Shown here piece by piece: positions 54,781 to 64,000 of a stretch of DNA of 64,000 nt (positions within the stretch are counted from its first letter, which is position 1; each line of letters opens with the position of its first letter). This DNA comes from Brevundimonas sp. SH203 (GTDB lineage Bacteria; Pseudomonadota; Alphaproteobacteria; Caulobacterales; Caulobacteraceae). The notes beneath the pieces are model-generated. The model ran no database searches. It had not been told where the DNA came from and saw nothing but the letters and a program-made list of their open reading frames with translations. The DNA lies in contig NZ_BDMM01000001.1 in the NCBI RefSeq assembly GCF_002157625.1, positions 310,001-374,000 of the forward strand, read 5' to 3'. Position numbers and translations under genes: made by a program.

Positions 54781-56192
54781 CAGGCGGCCGTCTCCTCGCC
54801 CTTGGCCAGGCGCGAGTTCCGCGACGACCACAGCAGATAGATCGCCACCCCGATCACGTTCCAGATCACGAAGCCGATCTGCGTCACCGACTTCAGGCTC
54901 AGGAAGAAAATGATGCAGCCGATCACGCTGATCGCGCCCACCAGCGGCCATAGCGGCGCCTTGAACACCCGCTTGCGCTCCGGCTCGCGGATGCGCAGCA
55001 CGATCAGGCACACCCCGACCGAGCAGAAGGCCGCCAGCGTCCCCGCATTGGCCAGCGACGCCAGCTCGTCCAGCGGCAGCAGACCCGCCAGGATCGCCAC
55101 CACGACGGCGGTGAACACCGTCACCACCGCCGGCACGCCCCGGCTGGACACCTTGGCCAGGCGGCGCGGCAACAGGCCGTCGCGCGCCATGCCCAGGAAG
55201 ATGCGGCTCTGGCCGAACAGGAAGGCCAGCAGCACGGTCGGCAGGGCCACCACCGCCGCCGCCGCGATCCACTGGGCCGCCGTACCCTGCCCCATCTGAC
55301 GCAGGATCAGGGCCAGGGGCTCGGGGCTGCTGGCGAAGGTCGCGACCGGCCGCGCGCCGATCGCCGCCGCCGCCACCACCAGATACAGCGCCGTGCAGAC
55401 CAGCATGGAGCCGACGATGCCGATGGCCAGGTCGCGCTCGGGCCGCTTGGTCTCCTCCGCCGCCGTCGAGATGGCGTCGAACCCATAGAAGGCGAAGAAG
55501 ATGATCGCCGCCGCCGCCATCACCCCCGTCTGAACGAAGGGTGCGCCGAATCCGTTGGGCATGAAGGGGGTGAAATGCTCGGGCTTGAACGCCGGCAGGG
55601 CGATGGCGACGAAGACCACCAGCGCCGCGATCTTGATCAGCACCAGGACCGCGTTCAGCGTCGCGCTCTCCTTGGCGCCCCACAGCAGAAGTCCCGCTGC
55701 CACGCCGATGATGGCCACCGCCGGCAGATTGACGATCCCGCCCGCGTGCGGCCCGGCGACCAGGGCCGCCGGCAGATCGACGCCCAGTCCGCTCAGGAAG
55801 CCGACGGCGTAGCCGGACCAGCCGACCGCCACGGCGCTGACGACCAGCGAATATTCCAGGATCAGGCTCCACCCCACGATCCAGGCGATCATCTCGCCCA
55901 ACACCGCATAGGAATAGGTATAGGCGCTGCCCGCCGTCGGCATCATGGTCGACAGCTCGGCATAGGCCAGGGCCGCGCAGGCGCACACCAGACCCGCCAG
56001 ACCGAAGCTGATCAGCACCGCCGGTCCCGCCAGCCCCGCCCCCACCCCGATCAGGGTCAGGATGCCGGTGCCGACGATGGCCCCGACGCCCAGCGCCAGC
56101 AGGTGCGGCCAGCTCAGCGTCGGCTTCAGTCGCGGCCCGTCGCGCGGCGCCAGCATGGCGTCGATGGATCGACGTCGGTTCCAGAAGGCCAT
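54780..56192 (-). CDS. APC family amino acid permease (cationic-type)
   Basis: A 470-aa transporter with about 12 helices. LKPTLSWPHLLALGVGAIVG, TGILTLIGVGAGLAGPAVLI and AYAELSTMMPTAGSAYTYSY belong to the APC/CAT subgroup. FFAFYGFDAISTAAEETKRP is helix 6 of the family. Start ATG 56192 (MAFWNRRRSIDAMLAPRDGP) matches the family; the longer frame upstream is rejected. It lies upstream of the tRNA-Lys gene and divergent from it. Confidence 0.92.
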   Translation of the reverse strand: MAFWNRRRSIDAMLAPRDGPRLKPTLSWPHLLALGVGAIVGTGILTLIGVGAGLAGPAVLISFGLAGLVCACAALAYAELSTMMPTAGSAYTYSYAVLGEMIAWIVGWSLILEYSLVVSAVAVGWSGYAVGFLSGLGVDLPAALVAGPHAGGIVNLPAVAIIGVAAGLLLWGAKESATLNAVLVLIKIAALVVFVAIALPAFKPEHFTPFMPNGFGAPFVQTGVMAAAAIIFFAFYGFDAISTAAEETKRPERDLAIGIVGSMLVCTALYLVVAAAAIGARPVATFASSPEPLALILRQMGQGTAAQWIAAAAVVALPTVLLAFLFGQSRIFLGMARDGLLPRRLAKVSSRGVPAVVTVFTAVVVAILAGLLPLDELASLANAGTLAAFCSVGVCLIVLRIREPERKRVFKAPLWPLVGAISVIGCIIFFLSLKSVTQIGFVIWNVIGVAIYLLWSSRNSRLAKGEETAA

Positions 56193-56272
56193 GATGCGAA
56201 CTCCCCTCGCCGCTCGTCCGGCGGCTGATTCCGCCGGGACCATAGCCCGCGAAAGAAAGTTTGCGAAAGCGC

Positions 56273-56301
56273 TTGCCAACCCCCGAACCGCTGGGTAGTA
56301 G
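56273..56301 (+). promoter_or_regulatory. Promoter of tRNA-Lys
   Basis: TTGCCA (56273-56278), 17 nt, TAGTAG (56296-56301). It lies 53 bp upstream of the tRNA 5' end and has good housekeeping spacing. Confidence 0.55.
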
Positions 56302-56353
56302 GAGCGCCCTTCGGCAAAGGCGTCCGCCCCGCCGAAGACATGACGATCAGTGT

Positions 56354-56429
<76 letters not shown>

Positions 56430-56582
56430 TCGTCCTTCCTTCGAAATCGCCGCCTCTACCCTGCCTAAGCGCCCATTGGCGCCGAGGCGCGCGCCCATTC
56501 GCCGCTTCGGGGTTGGATTCGGCGGCGCACGGCTTAAATGCCAGACCCCGCTCGGACGGGTGATTTCGGAACGGACGCGCAG

Positions 56583-57965
56583 ATGGCCGACTACGACTAT
56601 GATCTCTTCGTCATCGGCGCGGGGTCCGGCGGGGTGCGGGCGGCGCGGCTGACGGCGCTGGACGGCAAACGGGTCGCGGTCGCCGAGGAGTTTCGCGTCG
56701 GCGGCACCTGCGTCATTCGCGGCTGCGTGCCCAAGAAGTTCATGGTCATGGCCTCCGAGGTCAGCCACGCGCTGCAGATCGCCGAGGGCTATGGCTGGTC
56801 GTTCGACAAGGCCGAGTTCGACTGGCCCCGGTTTCTGGAGGCCAAGGACGTCGAAATCGCGCGCCTGTCGGGCATCTACGCCGCCAATCTGGGCAAGGCG
56901 GGCGTCGAACTGGTCCACGGCCGGGCGATCCTGAAAGATGCCCACACGGTCCAAATCGTCGGCAAGGACCGCACCGTCACCGCCGAGAAGATTCTGATCG
57001 CCACCGGCGGCCGGCCGTGGAAGCCGGAGGATTTGCCCGGCATCGAACACGCCATCACGTCGGAGGAAGCCTTCCATCTGCCCGAACTGCCCAAACGCAT
57101 CCTGATCGCGGGCGGCGGCTATATCGCGGTGGAGTTCGCGGGCATCTTCGCCGGTCTGGGGGTGGAGACGACCCTGATCTATCGCGGGCCCAACATTCTG
57201 CGCGGCTTCGACGACGACGTGCGCGCCCATCTGGCCGGCGAGATCGAGAAGCGCGGCATCAAGGTCATCCTGGGCTGCCAGCACCAGTCGATCGAGAAGA
57301 CCGAAACCGGCCTGGTCAACCATCTGGAAAACGGCATGAAGCTGGAGACGGACGTGGTCATGTTCGCCACGGGCCGTATTCCCTACGTCAAGGACCTGGG
57401 TCTGGAGACGGCCGGCGTCGCGTTGAACGACCAGGGCGCGATCACCGTCGATCCCTATTCGAAGACCACCGCCGACAATATCTGGGCCATCGGCGACGTG
57501 ACCGACCGGATGAACCTGACCCCCGTGGCCATCCGCGAGGCGGTGGCCTTCCACCAGACCGTCTATCGCGACAATCCCCAGCACTTCGACTACGAGGCCG
57601 TCGCCACCGCCGTCTTCAGCCAGCCGCCGGTCGGGGTCGTGGGCCTGACCGAGGCAGAGGCGCGGCGGTCATGCGCCAAGGGGGTGGACGTCTATGTCAC
57701 CCGCTTCCGCCCGATGAAATACGCCTTCACCGGCTCGGACGAGCGGGTGCTGATGAAGCTGGTGGTCGACGCCGACAGCCAGCGGGTCGTCGGCGTCCAT
57801 ATCGTCGGTCCCGACAGCCCGGAGATGATCCAGCTGGCCGCCATCGCCGTGAAGGCCGGCCTGACCAAGGCCCAGTGGGACGCGACCTGCGCCGTTCACC
57901 CGACCATGGCCGAGGAACTGGTCACGCTGAAGGAGAAGCAGTCGCCGGCGACCTCCGCCGGCTGA
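56583..57965 (+). CDS. gor: Glutathione-disulfide reductase
   Basis: A 460-aa FAD/NADPH enzyme that reduces GSSG. FAD site YDLFVIGAGSGGVRAARLTA, redox-active pair GGTCVIRGCVPKKF (CxxxxC), NADPH-binding ILIAGGGYIAVEFAGIFAGL, and C-terminal catalytic HPTMAEELVTLKE. Start ATG 56583 (MADYDYDLF); a longer frame from 56538 is weaker. It converges with the carboxylesterase gene after 9 bp. Confidence 0.95.
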   Translation: MADYDYDLFVIGAGSGGVRAARLTALDGKRVAVAEEFRVGGTCVIRGCVPKKFMVMASEVSHALQIAEGYGWSFDKAEFDWPRFLEAKDVEIARLSGIYAANLGKAGVELVHGRAILKDAHTVQIVGKDRTVTAEKILIATGGRPWKPEDLPGIEHAITSEEAFHLPELPKRILIAGGGYIAVEFAGIFAGLGVETTLIYRGPNILRGFDDDVRAHLAGEIEKRGIKVILGCQHQSIEKTETGLVNHLENGMKLETDVVMFATGRIPYVKDLGLETAGVALNDQGAITVDPYSKTTADNIWAIGDVTDRMNLTPVAIREAVAFHQTVYRDNPQHFDYEAVATAVFSQPPVGVVGLTEAEARRSCAKGVDVYVTRFRPMKYAFTGSDERVLMKLVVDADSQRVVGVHIVGPDSPEMIQLAAIAVKAGLTKAQWDATCAVHPTMAEELVTLKEKQSPATSAG

Positions 57966-57974
57966 CGCGCGCCT

Positions 57975-59495
57975 TCAGGGCCGGGGCCGCTCGCGGAACC
58001 GTTCCAGCAGGTCCAGCCGCGCGCTGAACGGCACGGGCGTCACGGTCGGCCCCGTATTGCCGAAGTTCATCAGCCGGGTGTCCCCCGCCCTCGCCTTGGG
58101 CCATTCGGGACGACCGACGCCGTTCGGATCGCCCGAGCGCGCGAAAGCGGTCCAATAGCCCATCATGACGTCCGAGGCCTTCTTGTCCCGCTCCTCCACC
58201 GGATACGGCAGGGTGTTCAGCGTGCCGAACACATAGGGCCGTTCGATCGCATGGGTGGCGCCGCCGTGCGGCTCCGGGTTCTTGGGCGACGAGATGTCGA
58301 ACCGATAAAGCCACGACGGATGCCCGGCCCTGGTGTGCAGACGCGCCAGCATCCGGGCCGGCTCGGAGAAGACCAGGTCGGTGATCACCAGCTTGTCGAA
58401 CGCCTCCAGCCCGCCATAGGCCTGGACCGCGTCGGCCCGCTCCAGCCAGGTCATATCGTCGTCGATCTGCCCATAGCCGTTGCGGTCGGTCGGCCGCATC
58501 CACCAGAACTCGGCGCTGTTGGTGCCGATGATGAAGGGCACGGCCGCCTGGCGACCGGCTTTGAAAGCGGCCTCCACCGTGGACGGCACGACCCGGCCGT
58601 CGATCAGGGTCAGGTCGCCATTGGCGAACACCGGCGGCGGCGTCAGGAACAGGTCGGCGGGCGCGGCGCGCAGGTCCGCCGCCGTGCGAAGCCCGGCTCC
58701 ATAGGCCCAGACCTCGCCCCGGTCCCGCGCGGAGGGGGCGCCGTGCGGCCCCTTGCGATCCAGCGGCGTCTGCAACTCACGGCCCAGGCCCGACTGAACC
58801 ACGGCCCGGTCGAACAGGCCCCGCGCCGGCGGCGAGATCATCAGCCGCGTCACGATGGCCCCGCCCGCCGATTCGCCGAAGATGGTGACGTTCTCGGGGT
58901 CGCCGCCGAAGGCCGCGATATTGGCCCGCACCCATTTCAGGGCCGCCGTCACGTCCATCAGGCCATAGTTGCCCGCCGCCTCGCCCGCCGGTCGCTCGGC
59001 CGCCAGGGCCGGATGATCGAAAAAGCCCAGCCGTCCCAGCCGATAGTTCAGCGTGACGACCACCATGCCCCGCCTAGCCAAAGCCGAACCGTCATAGAGC
59101 CGCGCGGTGCCCGAACCGTTCACCAGCCCGCCGCCGTGAATCCAGACCATGATCGGCGCCGGCTGGGCCGTCGCCGCCGGACGCCAGACGTTCAGGTTCA
59201 GACAGTCTTCGCTCATCGGCAAGGGGCCGACGCCGGGATCGCCGCCGGGCGGCGCCTGAATGCAGATCGGCCCATAGGCGCCGGCGTCGCGCTGTCCCTG
59301 CCAGGTCGGCGCGGGGCCGGGAGGACGCCAGCGTCGGGCGCCCGTGGGCGGGGCGGCATAGGGGATGTTCTTGAACGCAACCACGTCCGCCTCGGCGCGT
59401 CCGGTCAGGACGCCCTGCGAAATGCGGACGGTGGGTTGGTCGGCTGCGGGCGCCATCATGAGCGAGAGGGTGGCGAAGACGCCGGCGATTGTCAT
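57975..59495 (-). CDS. Type B carboxylesterase
   Basis: A 506-aa alpha/beta-hydrolase with a short signal peptide (MTIAGVFATLSLMMAPAADQ). SEDCLNLNVWRP, MVWIHGGGLVNGSG (oxyanion hole), TIFGESAGGAIVTRLM (nucleophile Ser) and EPHGGATHAIERPY (catalytic His region) identify the family. It is probably exported to the periplasm. Substrate unknown. Confidence 0.93.
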   Translation of the reverse strand: MTIAGVFATLSLMMAPAADQPTVRISQGVLTGRAEADVVAFKNIPYAAPPTGARRWRPPGPAPTWQGQRDAGAYGPICIQAPPGGDPGVGPLPMSEDCLNLNVWRPAATAQPAPIMVWIHGGGLVNGSGTARLYDGSALARRGMVVVTLNYRLGRLGFFDHPALAAERPAGEAAGNYGLMDVTAALKWVRANIAAFGGDPENVTIFGESAGGAIVTRLMISPPARGLFDRAVVQSGLGRELQTPLDRKGPHGAPSARDRGEVWAYGAGLRTAADLRAAPADLFLTPPPVFANGDLTLIDGRVVPSTVEAAFKAGRQAAVPFIIGTNSAEFWWMRPTDRNGYGQIDDDMTWLERADAVQAYGGLEAFDKLVITDLVFSEPARMLARLHTRAGHPSWLYRFDISSPKNPEPHGGATHAIERPYVFGTLNTLPYPVEERDKKASDVMMGYWTAFARSGDPNGVGRPEWPKARAGDTRLMNFGNTGPTVTPVPFSARLDLLERFRERPRP

Positions 59496-59562
59496 CCTCG
59501 CTGATTAGCAAATCCTGACGATGGGCCAATGGTCTTGCGATCACAGTTGGCGTCATCTTCGG

Positions 59563-59587
59563 CGAACCGTTTGGCCCGTCGTGCGTT
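59563..59587 (+). promoter_or_regulatory. EcfG-like promoter of the HWE kinase operon
   Basis: CGAAC (59563-59567), 16 nt, CGTT (59584-59587): one mismatch in the -35, same form as at 45180-45204. It lies 26 bp before the TTG start. Confidence 0.5.
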
Positions 59588-59612
59588 AGCGCCAAGCTAG
59601 GCGGGGTAAGCG

Positions 59613-61133
59613 TTGAACGATCCGAAGACATCAGACGGCCTGACGCCCATGCAGGCTGCGGCCTTGAGCACCGCGTTCGAAAGCTCGCCCAACGCCTATC
59701 TGCTGCTGTCCCCCGATCTGCGGATCGTCGCCGTCAACCGCGCCTATGAAGAGGTGACGGGCGGTCGGCGTCAGGACATCGTGGGCCAGGCCCTGTTCGC
59801 CGCCTTCGATTCCGGCCCCGGCTCCGACGCGCCGGAAAACGTGCGTCAGGTGCGCGATTCGCTGGAAAAGGCCCGCGATACCCGCAAGCGCGATCATCTG
59901 GCGCTGGTGCGGTTCGCAGTGGAGAAGACCCTGCCGGACGGCTCCGTAGGCTTCGTCGAACGGGTGTGGAGCGCGACGCACACGCCGCTGCTGAACGCGG
60001 CCGGCGAGGTCGAACTGATCCTGCAGCACACGATGGACGTCACCGACCTGTCGCCCGCGATTCGACCCGACGAGCCGACCACGGCGCTGGACGCCATCGT
60101 GGGCGGCTCGGTCCTGCGCCGCGCCCAGTCGGTGCAGGAGGACAACCGCCGACTGGAGCGCGAGCGCAATCGCCTGGTCGAGATGTTCATGCAGGCGCCG
60201 GGCTTCGTCGCCATCCTGTCCGGGCCGGATCATCGGTTCCAGATGCACAACGACGCCTATGGCCAGTTGATCGGCCGACGCGACATCTCCGGCCGGCCTG
60301 TGCGCGACGCCCTGCCCGAACTGGAAGGCCAGGGCTTCTTCGACCTGCTGGACAGCGTCTTCGAGACGGGCGAACCCTATGAAGGCCGCGAGAGCGCCGC
60401 CCGCCTTCAGCGCACGCCCGACGCGCCGCTTGAGACCGTCTATCTGAACTTCATCTATCAGCCGATCCGAGACGGATCGGGGGCCGTCGTCGGCATCTTC
60501 GTCCAGGGGCATGACGTGACCGACAACGTCATGGCCGCTCAGCGGCAGAAGCTGATGATCGACGAACTGAACCACCGGGTGAAGAACACCCTGGCCACCG
60601 TCCAGTCCATCGCCATCCAGACCGCCCGGTCCAACACCGACCCGGCCGGGTTCGCCGAGACCTTCCAGTCCCGGATCATGTCCCTGTCGCACACCCACAA
60701 CCTGCTGACGCAGAGCCATTGGGAAGGCGCCGATCTGCGGGCCATCCTGCAGCACGAGACCGAAGCCTATGGCCCCGCGCGGGTCAGTCTGGTGGGTCCG
60801 GCCGTCTCGCTTGAGCCGCCGGTGGTGCTGTCGCTGGGCATGATCTTTCACGAACTGGCGACCAACGCCGCCAAATACGGCGCCCTGCACACCCCCGACG
60901 GGCGCGTGCTGATCGACTGGTCGCTGGCCGACCAGCGCGACCGAAAACTGCGGCTGACATGGCGCGAGATCGGCGGGCCGAAAGTTACGATACCGGACAG
61001 AAGAGGCTTCGGTAGTCGTTTGATTGAACGAAACATTCGCCATGATCTGGCGGGCGAGATCGATCTGGTTTACGCCGCAGACGGATTGATCGCGGAGCTT
61101 ACGATTCCGCTCGACAGGACCGCCGCCCAATGA
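59613..61133 (+). CDS. PAS-PAS HWE-type sensor histidine kinase
   Basis: A 506-aa soluble sensor kinase without membrane helices. PAS domain 1 is at about residues 15-145 (AYLLLSPDLRIVAVNRAYEE), PAS 2 at about 190-305 (RHRFQMHNDAYGQLIG-like), and the HWE dimerisation/H-box at 317-335 (DELNHRVKNTLATVQSIAIQ, His321). The ATP-binding domain has MIFHELATNAAKYGAL and GFGSRLIERNI. The start is TTG at 59613 (an ATG at 59649 is the alternative). The stop overlaps the regulator start by 4 bp. Confidence 0.92.
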   Translation: MNDPKTSDGLTPMQAAALSTAFESSPNAYLLLSPDLRIVAVNRAYEEVTGGRRQDIVGQALFAAFDSGPGSDAPENVRQVRDSLEKARDTRKRDHLALVRFAVEKTLPDGSVGFVERVWSATHTPLLNAAGEVELILQHTMDVTDLSPAIRPDEPTTALDAIVGGSVLRRAQSVQEDNRRLERERNRLVEMFMQAPGFVAILSGPDHRFQMHNDAYGQLIGRRDISGRPVRDALPELEGQGFFDLLDSVFETGEPYEGRESAARLQRTPDAPLETVYLNFIYQPIRDGSGAVVGIFVQGHDVTDNVMAAQRQKLMIDELNHRVKNTLATVQSIAIQTARSNTDPAGFAETFQSRIMSLSHTHNLLTQSHWEGADLRAILQHETEAYGPARVSLVGPAVSLEPPVVLSLGMIFHELATNAAKYGALHTPDGRVLIDWSLADQRDRKLRLTWREIGGPKVTIPDRRGFGSRLIERNIRHDLAGEIDLVYAADGLIAELTIPLDRTAAQ

Positions 61134-61507
61134 CCCAGCCCCTGACCGGCCGCCGCGTCCTGATCGTGGAAGACGAGTCGCTCGTCGCCATGCTGATCGA
61201 GACGATTCTGGAAGACATGGAGTGCGTGCCGGTCGGCCCGGCGTCCACCATCGAGGAAGGCCTGGCCCTGGCGCGCGACGCCGAGGGACTGGACGCCGCC
61301 CTGCTGGACGTCAATGTCGCCGGCCAGCAGATTTTCCCGGTCGCCGAGGCGCTGAAGGCGCGCGGCGTGCCGTTCGTCTTCTCCACCGGCTACGGCGAGG
61401 GCGGCCTGCCCGAGGCGTGGCGCGGCCAGCCGACGGTGCAAAAACCCTTCACCGAGGCCGCCATCCGCGACGCCCTGATGAAGGTCATCGGCGTCGCCGA
61501 GGTCTAG
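61130..61507 (+). CDS. Single-domain response regulator
   Basis: A 125-aa receiver without output domain. The acidic pair Glu14/Asp15 (LIVEDES), phospho-acceptor Asp60 (AALLDVNV), Thr86 (FSTGYG) and Lys105 (VQKPF) are all present. It is coupled to the HWE kinase by ATGA. Single-domain regulators paired with HWE kinases often work as phosphate sinks or feed general stress signalling. Its stop codon overlaps the stop of the convergent methyltransferase gene in a CTAG. Confidence 0.93.
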   Translation: MTQPLTGRRVLIVEDESLVAMLIETILEDMECVPVGPASTIEEGLALARDAEGLDAALLDVNVAGQQIFPVAEALKARGVPFVFSTGYGEGGLPEAWRGQPTVQKPFTEAAIRDALMKVIGVAEV

Positions 61508-64000
61508 GTCGGCATTCGTCGCGGCGCGAACCAGCCCACATCGGTCAACTGGACCGAGCCCGCGACCGCCAGCACCTTCAGCGTATGGGTGATCAGCCGC
61601 CTGGCGCGCGGCCGGCTGCCCTCGAACGCATCGACCAGATCACCCGGCGACATCGGCACGCCTTCCTTGCGCAGGATGGCGAGCAGGCTCGACGCCAGAA
61701 CACCCGGCTCCTCCGGCAGCAACGCCTTTTCGCGCGAGGTCGGCAGCGTCGGTTGCGGGCGCCGGACCACGGCGACCTGCCGGACCTTGTCCGCCTGATA
61801 GGCGGGTCGGACGAAGGCGATCTCGCCGGACGCTTCCCGGTCGGCGCGGGCCTGGTTCAGGCCGATCAGGCGGTCCACGATCTGGGCGTCGGTCAGGTCG
61901 TCGGGCCAGCCGTAGGCGCGCGACACCTGCTGATCCAGACGCTGGTGCAGATGGTCGATCAGGCCGATGCAGGCCGCCTCCTGCGCCGCCCGCTCGGCCT
62001 CGGTCAGGGCCTCGGCCCGCCCCATGCGCGCCCGGTCGTTGTAAAGGCCCGTCATGGTCTGGGATGTATTGTCGCGCAGCACCCCGGCCCTCAGGGCGTC
62101 CAGCTCCTCGGCCAGCACGGCGATCTCGGCCGCCGCCGCTCCCGTCAGATCGGGGAAGGGAAAGGCGTCGAAACAGACGCCCTTCACATAGACCGCCTCT
62201 CGCTCGTATTCGCCGATCCGCCCGGCGTTGGCGGCGAACCAGGCGCGATGATGCCGCGACGACAGCACCCCCAGCACCGCCGGATCGTCGCTGGCGATCA
62301 CCACAAGCTTGTTGTCCGGCAAGATGGAGGCGTCCAGGAACCGGAACCAGCGGTGTTTGGCCGTCTCGACCGTGACGATGTAGCGGTTCAAGCCCTGCAG
62401 GGCCGCCCGAAGATCGCGACGCGGTTCGCCGAATATCCACCAGTTGTCGCGGTATGACGCCCTGTTATTGCGGTCCCGTTCGGGCTTCACCGCTTCGAGC
62501 AGGTGCTGGAACAGCAGGGGGTGGCGACGGCGCGCCTCGGCCTCCTCCCAGCCGAACAGGTCGATGACCTGCACGCCCCGGGGCCGATCCGCCAGGTCGC
62601 GCCCGTTGCGATAATCCCGAACCGGCGATGGCGCATCGGCGTTCGAACCGGCCAGCAGCGCCCTGGCCCGTTCGGGCGTGACCTGAAAGCCCGCTCCCAT
62701 CAGTTGCACGCCGCGATAGGCCAGGCCGGCGTTGGCCTTGAGCGGGCGAATCTGGGTCAGACGACTATCCAGCATCAGGTCGGCGCCGATGTCGCCGTGC
62801 CGCTCCTCGAACATCAGGGCTTCGGCGTCGACAGGTCGCAGCCAGCGTCCATGACCGTCCGGCTCGCCCCGCTCCGCGACGGACATGGCGATCCTGACAT
62901 CGGCGCATCCGACGCCCCTGACCCAGGGGTGGCCGGGGATGGCGAAGGCCAGCCGGATCGGCGGCGAGGCGCGCAGATGATGGTCGATCACCCGGCGCGA
63001 AAAGGTCTGGGTGATCGAATTGGTCGTGATGAAGCCGAACCGGCGCAGGATCGATCCCGGCGCCTTCAGGATTTCAGCCGCGCGGTCCCACCACAGGGTG
63101 ACGAAGTCCGCCGACAGGAACCGCCCGCCCCTGATCGTGGCCAGGGCGTCTACATAACCGTCGCCCAGTTCGCGTCTCAAATCCTTGCCGCCGATGAAGG
63201 GCGGATTGCCGACGATGAAATGCACGGACGGCCACGGCGCCGGGCGCGGATCGACATAGGTTTCGGCCTCGCGCCCGCCCGCCGACCGTCCCGGCGCCGT
63301 CTCCATGCGCGCCCATTCCAACAGGGCGTCCGCGTGTCGGATCGTGCGAAAGTTCTTCAGGATCGGCTCGGAAGGCGACGCGCCGCCCGTCGCCTTGAAA
63401 TACCATTGCAGATAGCCGATCCACATCACCATCTCGGCGATCCAGGCGGCGTTGGCGTTCTTCTCGACGCCATAGAACTGCTCCGGGCTGACGACCTGTC
63501 CTTGGAAGGCCAGAACGCCCTGGTGTTCGCCCATTTCGCCCAGGGCGCCGAACACCTCTTCCTCCAGATCCTTCATCATCCGCATGGCGACATAGAGGAA
63601 GTTGCCGGTGCCGCAGGCCGGGTCCAGGACGCGCGTCTTGCACAGGCGCTCGTGGAAGGCATGAATGCGGCGACGCGCCTTCACGCCATCGCCCTGCATG
63701 AAGTCGGCGAACGCCTCGCCCTCGACGGCCTCCCATTCCGCGCGCAGCGGCTCCATGATCGTCGGCTCGATCAACCGCTCGACATAGGCGCGCGGCGTAT
63801 AATGGGCGCCCAGCTCCGCCCGTTCCGCCGGATCGAGCGCCTGTTCCAACAGCGTCCCGAAGATGGCCGGCTCCACATCGGTCCAGTCGCATTTCGCCGC
63901 CGCGATCAGGGCCGACAGCTCCTCCTCGGTGATCGGAAGCGTCTCGACCGTCTGGTAGAGGCCGCCGTTGAAGCGACGGATGCGTTGCCGGGTCGCGACG
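61504..64000 (-). CDS. MmeI-like class I DNA methyltransferase (type IIG/IIL R-M), partial
   Basis: The open frame runs off the right edge; about 832 codons are seen. Order: helical spacer (RIRRFNGGLYQTVETLPITE, FGTLLEQALDPAERAELGAH), YTPRAYVERLIEPTI, SAM motif VLDPACGTGNFLYVAMRMM, a catalytic NPPF motif (FIVGNPPFIGGKDL), then a target-recognition region and a C-terminal domain with YGWPDDLTDAQIVDRLIGLN. This is the MmeI-like layout. Whether an N-terminal nuclease domain exists upstream is not visible. A final winged-helix-like segment (LLAILRKEGVPMSPGDLVDA) is seen at the C-terminus. Confidence 0.85.
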   Translation of the reverse strand, partial: VATRQRIRRFNGGLYQTVETLPITEEELSALIAAAKCDWTDVEPAIFGTLLEQALDPAERAELGAHYTPRAYVERLIEPTIMEPLRAEWEAVEGEAFADFMQGDGVKARRRIHAFHERLCKTRVLDPACGTGNFLYVAMRMMKDLEEEVFGALGEMGEHQGVLAFQGQVVSPEQFYGVEKNANAAWIAEMVMWIGYLQWYFKATGGASPSEPILKNFRTIRHADALLEWARMETAPGRSAGGREAETYVDPRPAPWPSVHFIVGNPPFIGGKDLRRELGDGYVDALATIRGGRFLSADFVTLWWDRAAEILKAPGSILRRFGFITTNSITQTFSRRVIDHHLRASPPIRLAFAIPGHPWVRGVGCADVRIAMSVAERGEPDGHGRWLRPVDAEALMFEERHGDIGADLMLDSRLTQIRPLKANAGLAYRGVQLMGAGFQVTPERARALLAGSNADAPSPVRDYRNGRDLADRPRGVQVIDLFGWEEAEARRRHPLLFQHLLEAVKPERDRNNRASYRDNWWIFGEPRRDLRAALQGLNRYIVTVETAKHRWFRFLDASILPDNKLVVIASDDPAVLGVLSSRHHRAWFAANAGRIGEYEREAVYVKGVCFDAFPFPDLTGAAAAEIAVLAEELDALRAGVLRDNTSQTMTGLYNDRARMGRAEALTEAERAAQEAACIGLIDHLHQRLDQQVSRAYGWPDDLTDAQIVDRLIGLNQARADREASGEIAFVRPAYQADKVRQVAVVRRPQPTLPTSREKALLPEEPGVLASSLLAILRKEGVPMSPGDLVDAFEGSRPRARRLITHTLKVLAVAGSVQLTDVGWFAPRRMPT

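Overview
The window is about 64 kb of GC-rich chromosomal DNA from an alphaproteobacterium of the order Caulobacterales. It looks most like a Brevundimonas-type member of the Caulobacteraceae. This is inferred from gene content and order, since nothing in the window gives taxonomy directly. The markers are: a small SOS-controlled membrane peptide beside dnaE (sidA-like); cicA sitting with clpX, lon, hupB, clpP and tig; a 14-subunit nuo operon followed by birA, coaX, rnj, proS and lolCD; alphaproteobacterial LexA boxes (GTTC-N7-GTTC); and general-stress (sigma EcfG/SigT-type) promoters of the form GGAAC-N16-CGTT.

Layout. 1-1.7 kb: 5' part of dnaE (minus strand, running off the left edge) and, upstream of it, a 31-codon sidA-like gene under two tandem LexA boxes. 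1.7-2.3 kb: exported MsrA. 2.3-25 kb: one long minus-strand block that reads, in transcription order, nuoA-B-C-D-E, two small membrane proteins, nuoF, a lipoprotein, nuoG-H-I-J-K-L-M-N, birA, coaX, rnj, a DUF3088 protein, a DUF1467 protein, proS, lolC/E and lolD. Most junctions overlap or abut. 25.2-32.3 kb: AbgT-family transporter, two identical tRNA-Asp genes, a glycosyltransferase and a divergent 1099-residue autotransporter. 32.3-44 kb: the proteostasis cluster (tRNA-Val, hupB, lon, clpX, cicA, clpP, tig). It is interrupted between cicA and clpP by a lower-GC island (about 38.65-41.75 kb) with an IS5-family element, orphan small genes, a highly structured leader RNA and a frameshifted gene.

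44-49.9 kb: metallo-beta-lactamase-fold hydrolase, three small general-stress genes, an ergothioneine enzyme in which EgtB and EgtD are fused, acyl-CoA dehydrogenase, SCP2 protein and a 36-residue membrane peptide. Several of these carry EcfG-type promoters. 50-56.3 kb: SemiSWEET, an S9 dipeptidyl peptidase, ferredoxin-NADP reductase, a chorismate mutase flanked by two 128-bp inverted repeat elements, an Hpt protein and an amino-acid permease. 56.3-64 kb: tRNA-Lys, glutathione reductase, carboxylesterase, an HWE histidine kinase/response regulator pair, and an MmeI-like DNA methyltransferase running off the right edge.

The items I find most worth following up are: the sidA-like gene with double SOS boxes; the structured RNA leader in the island; the IS-bounded insertion that ends 8 bp past the clpP stop codon; the EgtB-EgtD fusion under a perfect EcfG promoter; and REPIN-like inverted repeats of about 130 bp in three sequence families. 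All product calls are by eye from motifs and family memory. No database search was possible.
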